NCBI RefSeq assembly: GCF_001053185.1
Contig: NZ_CSTD01000004.1
Coordinates: 405,124 to 469,123, forward strand
Source: Mycobacterium bohemicum DSM 44277
Lineage (GTDB): Bacteria > Actinomycetota > Actinomycetes > Mycobacteriales > Mycobacteriaceae
Direction of reading: 5' to 3'
DNA: 64,000 nucleotides
Of the stretch, positions 58,398-64,000 are shown one piece after another. The notes under the pieces are model-generated. The model did not search any database. It worked only from the letters and a program-made list of their open reading frames with translations, and was not told the DNA's origin. Position numbers and translations under genes: made by a program. Each line of letters starts with the position of its first letter. The stretch's first letter is position 1.

Positions 58398-59837
58398 TCA
58401 GTTGGAGTTCAAGTCGGCCGGCGCGGACAGCGTTCCACGAACCGCCGTCGCCGCCGCGACGGCCGGCGACACCAGGTGCGTTCGGCCGCCTTTGCCCTGC
58501 CGCCCTTCGAAGTTGCGGTTGGACGTCGCGGCGCACCGCTCGCCGGGCGCGAGCTGGTCGGGGTTCATGCCCAGGCACATCGAGCAGCCGGCCTGCCGCC
58601 ATTCGGCGCCGGCCGCGGTGAAGACCTCACCCAGCCCTTCGGCCTCGGCCTGGGCGCGCACCCGCATGGAACCGGGTACGACGAGCATCCGCACGCCGGG
58701 GGCGATCGTGCGTCCCCGCAACACGTCGGCCGCCGCGCGCAGGTCCTCGATGCGGCCATTGGTGCACGACCCGACGAACACCGCGTCGACGGCGATGTCG
58801 CGCATCGGGGTCCCGGCCCGAAGCCCCATGTACGCCAAGGCTTTCTCGGCGGCCTGCCGCTGGCCGTCGTCGGTCATCAGCTCGGGGTCCGGAACGGCGG
58901 CCGAAAGCGGCACCCCCTGCCCGGGATTGGTTCCCCACGTGACGAACGGGCTCAGCTCGCCGGCGTCGAGATGGACCTCGGTGTCGAACTCGGCTCCGTC
59001 GTCGGTCCGCAGTCGCTGCCAGTACGCCATCGCCGCATCCCACTGTGCGCCCGTCGGGGCGTGCGGCCGGCCGCGCAGGTATTCGTACGTGGTGTCGTCG
59101 GGGGCGATCATGCCCGCTCGCGCGCCGGCCTCGATGCTCATATTGCAGATCGTCATCCGGCCCTCCATCGACAGCGATTCGATGGCGTCGCCCCGATATT
59201 CGATGACGTGACCCTGCCCGCCGCCGGTGCCGATCTTGGCGATCAACGCCAAAATGATGTCCTTGGCGGTCACGCCGTCGGGCAACCGCCCGTCGACGTT
59301 GACGGCCATCGTCTTGAACGGGCGCAGTGACAAGGTCTGCGTCGCCAGCACGTGTTCCACCTCGGAGGTGCCGATCCCCATGGCCAGCGCGCCGAATGCG
59401 CCATGGGTCGAGGTGTGGCTGTCGCCACAGACGATCGTCATGCCGGGCTGGGTGAGGCCCAATTGCGGTCCGACGACATGCACGATGCCCTGCTCGATGT
59501 TGCCCATCGGGTAGAGCCGGACACCGAATTCGGCGCAGTTCCGCCGCAACGTCTCGACCTGGACCCGCGACACCGGGTCCGCGATCGGCTTGTCGATGTC
59601 GATGGTGGGCACGTTGTGGTCTTCGGTGGCCAGCGTCAGGTCGGGGCGCCGCACCGGCCGGCCGGCCAGGCGCAGGCCGTCGAAAGCCTGCGGGCTGGTG
59701 ACCTCGTGCACCAGATGCAGATCGATGTAGATCAGGTCGGGAGCCCCTCCTTGATCGGATCCGCCCCCGCGTGCCACAACGTGGTCCTCCCAGACCTTTT
59801 CGGCCAGCGTGCGCGGCCCGGCCATGTCGGATCCCAT
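58398..59837 (-). CDS. leuC: 3-isopropylmalate dehydratase large subunit
   Basis: A 479-residue aconitase-family subunit carrying the 4Fe-4S cluster. VCGDSHTSTHGAFGALAMGIGTSEVEHVLATQTL is near residue 130. The cluster cysteines are in FVGSCTNGRIEDLRAA near 355 and AGCSMCLGMNPD near 415. I chose the ATG at 59837 (MGSDMAGPRTLAEKVW) over 59861 because its N-terminal length matches the family and a GAGG lies 9 bp upstream. An insertion (GGGSDQGG) follows residue 20. It is divergent from the IclR regulator across an inverted repeat. Confidence 0.93.
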   Translation of the reverse strand: MGSDMAGPRTLAEKVWEDHVVARGGGSDQGGAPDLIYIDLHLVHEVTSPQAFDGLRLAGRPVRRPDLTLATEDHNVPTIDIDKPIADPVSRVQVETLRRNCAEFGVRLYPMGNIEQGIVHVVGPQLGLTQPGMTIVCGDSHTSTHGAFGALAMGIGTSEVEHVLATQTLSLRPFKTMAVNVDGRLPDGVTAKDIILALIAKIGTGGGQGHVIEYRGDAIESLSMEGRMTICNMSIEAGARAGMIAPDDTTYEYLRGRPHAPTGAQWDAAMAYWQRLRTDDGAEFDTEVHLDAGELSPFVTWGTNPGQGVPLSAAVPDPELMTDDGQRQAAEKALAYMGLRAGTPMRDIAVDAVFVGSCTNGRIEDLRAAADVLRGRTIAPGVRMLVVPGSMRVRAQAEAEGLGEVFTAAGAEWRQAGCSMCLGMNPDQLAPGERCAATSNRNFEGRQGKGGRTHLVSPAVAAATAVRGTLSAPADLNSN

Positions 59838-59870
59838 CTCGAATTGCCTCAATTCCGTCATTCCGGGTGG

Positions 59871-59910
59871 TGTCTCACTATGCGAGACGCTAATATCTTC
59901 TTGTGAGACA
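59871..59910. promoter_or_regulatory. leuC-iclR divergent control region with inverted repeat and leaderless promoter
   Basis: TGTCTCAC (59871-59878) and its exact complement GTGAGACA (59903-59910) flank an AT-rich centre. A shorter palindrome GTCTCACTATGCGAGAC occupies 59872-59888. TAATAT at 59891-59896 is a good -10, exactly 6 nt before the GTG at 59903 of the regulator, so its mRNA should be leaderless. The outer arms bracket the -10, a layout suited to autorepression and control of leuCD. Confidence 0.65.
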
Positions 59911-60604
59911 GCATAGCGGCATCGGCGTCCTGGACAAAGCCGTGGGATTGCTGCACACGATCGCCGAATCCCCCTGCGGACTGGCCGAACTGTGCGAACG
60001 AAGCGGATTGCCCAGGGCTACCGCGTACCGGCTGGCCGCCGCCCTCGAAGTTCATCGCCTGCTGGCGCGCGACGACGAGGGGCGCTGGCGCCTCGGGCCC
60101 GCGGTCACCGAACTGGCGGCCCACGTGAGCGATCCGCTGTTGGCGGCGGCGTCCGGGGTCTTGCCGCTGCTGCGCGAAACCACCGGTGAGAGCGTGCAGC
60201 TCTACCGGCGCGAGGGCACGTCGCGGGTCTGCGTGGCCGCGCTGGAACCGGCTGCCGGCCTTCGCGATACCGTGCCCGTCGGTGCGCGGCTGCCAATGAC
60301 GGCGGGGTCGGGCGCCAAAGTGCTCCTGGCGTATAGCGATGCCGCCACCCAAAAGGCCGTGCTGCCGTCGGCGATGTTCACCGACCGGGTGCTGGCCGAC
60401 GTTCGCCGGCGGGGCTGGGCGCAGAGCGTGGCCGAGCGCGAGCCGGGGGTGGCCAGCGTCTCGGCGCCGGTGCGCGATGGCCGCGGCGCCGTCATCGCCG
60501 CCATATCGGTGTCCGGGCCCATCGACCGGATCGGCCGGCGCCCCGGGGGGCGCTGGGCGGCCGACTTGCTGGCGGCCTCCGAGGCATTGACACGCCGGCT
60601 GTAG
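59903..60604 (+). CDS. IclR family transcriptional regulator of leuCD
   Basis: A 233-residue IclR-type regulator. A winged helix-turn-helix lies at about residues 8-65 (LLHTIAESPCGLAELCERSGLPRATAYRLAAALEVHRLL). The effector-binding GAF-like domain follows (GESVQLYRREGTSRVCVAALEP, AGSGAKVLLAYSD, GVASVSAPVRDGRGAVIAAISVSGP). It is divergent from leuCD, the arrangement of LeuR/NdgR-type regulators of leucine synthesis in actinobacteria (Rv2989 type). The GTG at 59903 begins the family sequence MRQHSGIGVLDKAVG; there is no Shine-Dalgarno, fitting leaderless initiation. Confidence 0.9.
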   Translation: MRQHSGIGVLDKAVGLLHTIAESPCGLAELCERSGLPRATAYRLAAALEVHRLLARDDEGRWRLGPAVTELAAHVSDPLLAAASGVLPLLRETTGESVQLYRREGTSRVCVAALEPAAGLRDTVPVGARLPMTAGSGAKVLLAYSDAATQKAVLPSAMFTDRVLADVRRRGWAQSVAEREPGVASVSAPVRDGRGAVIAAISVSGPIDRIGRRPGGRWAADLLAASEALTRRL

Positions 60605-60755
60605 CCCTGACGCCGGGCCCGCGCGGCTGTGGCCCCGCTCCGAGACTGCGCCCTCGGCGCCCGAATTGGTCGCCGGCGCGCCCTGAGCGCAGGCTCGGCG
60701 CCGCGACGGCAGGCTCGGCAGCAAATCGCGGATTACAACCTGTCAGACTGACGCG

Positions 60756-61256
60756 ATGGGAACCAATCAGCGCGCGAGCATCGTCATGTCGGAGGACGAA
60801 ATCGTCGACTTCGTCGTCAAGAGCCGCACCGGCACGCTGGCCACCGTCGGGCCCGACGGCCAGCCACACCTGACGGCGATGTGGTACGCCGTCGTCGACG
60901 GTGAGATCTGGCTGGAGACCAAGGCGAAGTCGCAGAAGGCGGTCAACCTCAAACGCGACCCGCGGGTGAGCTTCCTCATCGAGGACGGCAACACCTACGA
61001 CACCCTGCGCGGTGTGTCCTTCGAGGGCGTCGCGGAGATCGTCGACGATCCCGACGTCTCCCACCGCGTCGGCGTCAGCGTGTTCGAGCGCTACACGGGC
61101 CCCTACACCGACGAGATGAAGCCCTTCGTCGAGCAGATGATGAACAAGCGTGTGTGCGTGCGCATCGTCGCGCGACGCTCGCGGTCGTGGGACCACCGCA
61201 AGCTGGGGCTGCCGCCGATGCCGCTGGGCGGCTCGACCGCGCCGGCGGCGCAATAG
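60756..61256 (+). CDS. PPOX-class (split beta-barrel) F420-binding family protein
   Basis: A 166-residue split-barrel protein (Rv2991 type). The pattern SRTGTLATVGPDGQPHLTAMWYAVVDGEIWLETKAKSQKAVNLKRDPRVSFLIEDG is typical of F420-binding PPOX members. Partners may be F420H2-dependent reductases or biliverdin/other reductases; the substrate here is unknown. The C-terminal VRIVARRSRSWDHRKLGLPPMP is a conserved tail. The ATG at 60756 (MGTNQRASIVMSEDEI) matches the family start. Note that fbiD in this window appears broken, so F420 supply is in question. Confidence 0.87.
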   Translation: MGTNQRASIVMSEDEIVDFVVKSRTGTLATVGPDGQPHLTAMWYAVVDGEIWLETKAKSQKAVNLKRDPRVSFLIEDGNTYDTLRGVSFEGVAEIVDDPDVSHRVGVSVFERYTGPYTDEMKPFVEQMMNKRVCVRIVARRSRSWDHRKLGLPPMPLGGSTAPAAQ

Positions 61257-61308
61257 CGCCGCCTGCGCGTCTGCTCGCCAGATACTTGAGGACCGGCCGG
61301 TGAATGTG

Positions 61309-61381
61309 TAGCCCCGATGGGATTCGAACCCACGCTACCGCCGTGAGAGGGCGGCGTCCTAGGCCGCTAGACGACGGGGCC
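61309..61381 (-). tRNA. tRNA-Glu (anticodon CUC)
   Basis: A 73-nt cloverleaf on the minus strand. The acceptor GGCCCCG pairs with CGGGGCU, including a terminal G-U. The anticodon arm is CCGCC-CUCUCAC-GGCGG with anticodon CUC. The T arm GUGGG-UUCGAAU-CCCAU is present. CCA is not encoded. It lies downstream of gltX, whose product charges it. Confidence 0.95.
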
Positions 61382-61463
61382 AGAACCGATCCGAGCTGTC
61401 AGCATAGCTCACGGCGGTAGGCCCACCTAATCGCCGACACCGCCTCGATGAGGCGGGATCTTG

Positions 61464-61535
61464 CTGGGGTACCAGGACTCGAACCTAGAATGGCTGAACC
61501 AGAATCAGCTGTGTTGCCAATTACACCATACCCCA
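61464..61535 (-). tRNA. tRNA-Gln (anticodon CUG)
   Basis: A 72-nt cloverleaf on the minus strand. The acceptor UGGGGUA pairs with UACCCCA, discriminator G. The anticodon arm is GCUGA-UUCUGGU-UCAGC with anticodon CUG. The T-arm GGUUCGAGUCC is intact. CCA is not encoded. Mycobacteria lack GlnRS, so this tRNA is first charged with Glu by GltX and then amidated by GatCAB; its position beside gltX is apt. The gap 61536-61665 holds no gene that I can see. Confidence 0.95.
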
Positions 61536-61665
61536 TTGGCTGTCTAAAACGGCTGGTCAGAGCGCATTCCGCGGACGGTGTGATGCCGTTGGACGTCGCC
61601 GCTGCCGGCCGTTGTCGACCGACGTGCAGACTACCAAAGACTCGGGCGCCGATGCCGCACGCCTG

Positions 61666-63153
61666 CTAGGCGACCGTTTCGCGGGCGGCCCGGAGGCGCC
61701 GCAGGCTGCGGTCGCGGCCCAGCAATTCCAGTGACTCGAACAAGGGCGGGCTGATGGTTGTTCCGGTGGCGGCCACGCGTATCGGCCCGAACGCCTTGCG
61801 CGGTTTGAGCGCCAGACCCTCGATGAGGGCCGCCTTGAGGGCCTCTTCGATGCGATCTGTGGTCCACTTCTGCACGCCGTCCAGTGCCTGCAGCGCCGCG
61901 TCGAGCACCGCACCCGAATCGGGGCCCAGCTCCTTGGCGGCCGCCTTCAGGTCGATCGCGTACTCGTCGTCGTTGAGGAACTTCAGCAGGTCCCAGGCGT
62001 CGCCGAGCACCACGATGCGCGTCTGCACGAGGTGGGCGGCCACCCCGAACGCGTGGTCGTCCAGCCCGGTGTCGTGGCCGTGGGTGTCGAAGAACTCTCG
62101 CAGTCGCCGGGTGAACTCGGTGGGGGCCAGCATGCGGATGTGCTCGGCGTTGAGCGCGTCGGCCTTCTTTTGGTCGAAGCGGGCCGGATTGGAATTGACG
62201 TCCACGACGTCGAACGCGGCCACCATCTCCTCGAGCGTGAACAGGTCGTGGTCGTCGGCGATCGCCCAGCCCAGCAGCGCAAGGTAATTCAGCAACCCCT
62301 CGGGGATGAAGCCGCGATCACGGTGTGCGAACAGGTTGGACTGGGGGTCGCGCTTGGAGAGCTTCTTGGTTCCCTCCCCCAATACCGTTGGCAGGTGGGC
62401 GAACTGCGGGATCTTCTCGGCGACGCCGATCCGGATCAGCGCCTGATACAGCGCCAACTGGCGCGGGGTCGACGGCAGCAGGTCCTCGCCGCGCAGCACG
62501 TGGGTGATCTTCATCAGCGCGTCGTCCACCGGGTTGACCAAGGTGTACAACGGTTCTCCGTTCGCCCGGGTCAGCGCGAAGTCCGGCATGCTGCCCGCCG
62601 CGAACGTGGTGGTACCGCGGACCAGGTCGTCCCACGCGAAGTCCTCATCGGGCATCCGCAGGCGCACCACGGGTTGGCGGCCTTCCGCCAGGAAGGCCGC
62701 GCGCTGAGAATCGGTGAGCTGCCGATCGAAGTTGTCGTACCCCAGTTTCGGGTTGCGGCCGGCGGCGATATGGCGCGCCTCGACCTCCTCGGGTGTCGAG
62801 AAGGCGTAGTACGCCTCCCCCGCTTCGAGCAGCGCGGCAACCACGTCGCTGTAGATTTCCCTGCGCTGTGACTGCCGGTAGGGACCGTATGGGCCGCCGA
62901 CCTCGGGGCCCTCGTCCCAGTCCAGGCCGAGCCAGCGCAGGGCGTCGAGCAGCGCGAGATAGCTTTCCTCGCTGTCGCGCTGCGAGTCGGTGTCTTCGAT
63001 GCGAAAGACGAAGGTGCCGCCGGTGTGTCGGGCATAGGCCCAGTTGAACAGCGCTGTGCGGACCATCCCGACGTGGGGGGTGCCGGTCGGCGACGGACAG
63101 AACCGGACGCGGACCGTGCCCGCCGGTGTGGCCCCTGGTGTGGCGGACGTCAC
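61666..63153 (-). CDS. gltX: Glutamyl-tRNA synthetase
   Basis: A 495-residue class I synthetase. The HIGH region is RVRFCPSPTGTPHVGMVRTALFNWAYARH near residue 15. VFRIEDTDSQRDSEESY follows, and the KMSKS loop is KKLSKRDPQSN near residue 250. The C-terminal anticodon-binding helical domain ends RRLRAARETVA. In mycobacteria it is non-discriminating and also loads Glu onto tRNA-Gln. The GTG at 63153 overlaps the stop of the FAH-family gene by 4 bp (GTGA). The longer upstream in-frame reading is an antisense-like artefact inside that gene. Confidence 0.95.
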   Translation of the reverse strand: MTSATPGATPAGTVRVRFCPSPTGTPHVGMVRTALFNWAYARHTGGTFVFRIEDTDSQRDSEESYLALLDALRWLGLDWDEGPEVGGPYGPYRQSQRREIYSDVVAALLEAGEAYYAFSTPEEVEARHIAAGRNPKLGYDNFDRQLTDSQRAAFLAEGRQPVVRLRMPDEDFAWDDLVRGTTTFAAGSMPDFALTRANGEPLYTLVNPVDDALMKITHVLRGEDLLPSTPRQLALYQALIRIGVAEKIPQFAHLPTVLGEGTKKLSKRDPQSNLFAHRDRGFIPEGLLNYLALLGWAIADDHDLFTLEEMVAAFDVVDVNSNPARFDQKKADALNAEHIRMLAPTEFTRRLREFFDTHGHDTGLDDHAFGVAAHLVQTRIVVLGDAWDLLKFLNDDEYAIDLKAAAKELGPDSGAVLDAALQALDGVQKWTTDRIEEALKAALIEGLALKPRKAFGPIRVAATGTTISPPLFESLELLGRDRSLRRLRAARETVA

Positions 63154-63947
63154 GACTTCCCCTTGCGGACCACGGGATTGGTGAGGGTGCCGATGCCCTC
63201 GATGCTCACCGAAACCGTGTCGCCGTCCTCGATGGGGCCGACGCCGGCCGGTGTTCCGGTGAGGATGAGGTCCCCGGGCAGCAGGGTCATGACGGCCGAG
63301 ATCCATTCGATGATGGCGGGGACGTCGTGAATCATCAGCGACGTGCGGCTGTCCTGCTTGACCTCGCCGTTGACCTCCGTCCGCAGTTGAAGATCCGAGG
63401 GATCCACCCCAGTGACGATCCACGGGCCGACGGGACAGAAGGTGTCGTGGCCCTTGGCCCGCGTCCACTGCCCGTCGGCCTTTTGTTGGTCGCGCGCGGA
63501 CACGTCGTTGGCGATGGTGTAGCCCAGGATGTTCTCGGCGGCCTGTGCGGCCGGGACGTCCTTGCACGGCCGGCCGATGACCGCCGCCAGCTCCCCCTCG
63601 AAGTGCACCGGTGATGCGTTGGCGGGCAATTTGATCGCGGCGTCGGGCCCGATGATGGCGGTGTTCGGCTTGAGGAATATCACCGGATCGGCCGGCGCGG
63701 GGCCGGTGATGCCGCCCATCTCGGCGATGTGGTCGGCGTAGTTCTTTCCGATGCACACCACCTTGCCGGCGAGTATGGGAGCCAGCAGCCGGACGTCGGC
63801 CAGCGGCCAGGACCGGCCGGTGAAGGTGGGCGTGCCGAACGGGTGCTCGGCGATCTCGCGGGCGATCATCCCGGCGGGATCGCCCGGTTCGCCCTCGACG
63901 CTGACGAACGCGACACCGTCGGGGCTGGCGATTCGACCAAGGCGCAT
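63150..63947 (-). CDS. Fumarylacetoacetate hydrolase family protein
   Basis: A 265-residue FAH-fold enzyme (Rv2993c type). KVVCIGKNYADHIAEMG near residue 62 and VIFLKPNTAIIGPDAAIKLP near 90 are conserved. The metal ligands are in VHFEGELAAVIG near 118 and GYTIANDVSARDQQ near 142, and LLPGDLILTGTPAGVG near 225 is also diagnostic. Family members cleave C-C bonds of beta-diketo acids or decarboxylate oxaloacetate; this one is often annotated as 2-hydroxyhepta-2,4-diene-1,7-dioate isomerase. The substrate is not determined. It is translationally coupled to gltX. The last 53 bp of the window upstream hold no recognizable feature. Confidence 0.9.
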   Translation of the reverse strand: MRLGRIASPDGVAFVSVEGEPGDPAGMIAREIAEHPFGTPTFTGRSWPLADVRLLAPILAGKVVCIGKNYADHIAEMGGITGPAPADPVIFLKPNTAIIGPDAAIKLPANASPVHFEGELAAVIGRPCKDVPAAQAAENILGYTIANDVSARDQQKADGQWTRAKGHDTFCPVGPWIVTGVDPSDLQLRTEVNGEVKQDSRTSLMIHDVPAIIEWISAVMTLLPGDLILTGTPAGVGPIEDGDTVSVSIEGIGTLTNPVVRKGKS

Positions 63948-64000
63948 TCGCCCGAGCCTAGTGACGGGCCCCGGTGGTCGGCTCAGCCGGGCTTGCGTTG

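Overview
The window is high-GC actinobacterial DNA. Its gene content and order match the Mycobacterium tuberculosis stretch from about Rv2897c (comM) to Rv2993c, recalled from memory. Diagnostic genes include sepIVA, an lppW-like lipoprotein, pknI, dacB2, a fused Nudix/phosphatase MutT1, HupB with a lysine/alanine tail, and lipN. The large PDIM/phenolglycolipid locus that M. tuberculosis carries between sepIVA and coaD is absent; only a hypothetical gene and a copper-type permease lie there. This suggests a PDIM-negative Mycobacterium, probably a slow grower of the M. avium complex type. The species assignment is an inference.

Layout. 1-6848: comM (cut by the window edge), yraN, fdhD, an SDR and a GAF-ANTAR regulator, then the DUF2469-rnhB-lepB-rplS group. 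7143-10687: lppW-like lipoprotein and the rpsP-KH-rimM-trmD operon. 10758-17582: mycothiol-family protein, dacB2, TetR plus amidohydrolase, broken pknI and a second amidohydrolase. 17628-27912: ffh, alpha/beta hydrolase, helicase, the nitrogen operon amt-glnB-glnD, and ftsY. 28047-35576: broken smc, acyP, OsmC, PIG-L deacetylase, mutM-rnc-DUF177 and sepIVA. 35805-38351: hypothetical gene and a permease with a copper-type operator/promoter. 38397-48007: coaD, rsmD, VKOR-DsbA pair, lipN, an AKR remnant and intact AKR, HNH protein, recG and a FakA-like kinase. 48271-57568: rpmB, ung, thiL, DUF3515, ddl, gpsA, truncated fbiD, ppk, mutT1 and hupB. 57783-63947: leuCD with a divergent IclR regulator, an F420-type PPOX protein, tRNA-Glu, tRNA-Gln, gltX and an FAH-family hydrolase.

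Functional themes. Both GTPases of co-translational targeting (ffh, ftsY) occur with signal peptidase I. The nitrogen sensors GlnD and GlnB sit in one operon with the ammonium transporter. VKOR and a DsbA-like thioredoxin overlap by 4 bp as a periplasmic disulfide pair. mutM, ung, mutT1, recG and rnhB are genome-maintenance genes. gltX adjoins tRNA-Glu and tRNA-Gln, both expected substrates of a non-discriminating GluRS.

Most notable observations. (1) A dispersed ~45-bp hairpin repeat occurs at four intergenic sites, with compensatory changes in its terminal stem. (2) Three genes are disrupted: pknI (small deletion/frameshift after the APE motif), smc (loss of roughly 270-290 codons plus a frameshift) and fbiD (first ~80 codons gone, the break abutting a repeat copy). 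These are real decay or assembly errors; sequence alone cannot tell. (3) A perfect TACCCCATAGGGGTA-type operator lies inside the spacer of a consensus promoter before the permease. (4) Three TGCTACGTA boxes lie in the same AT-richer intergenic region. No insertion sequence, prophage or CRISPR array was seen.
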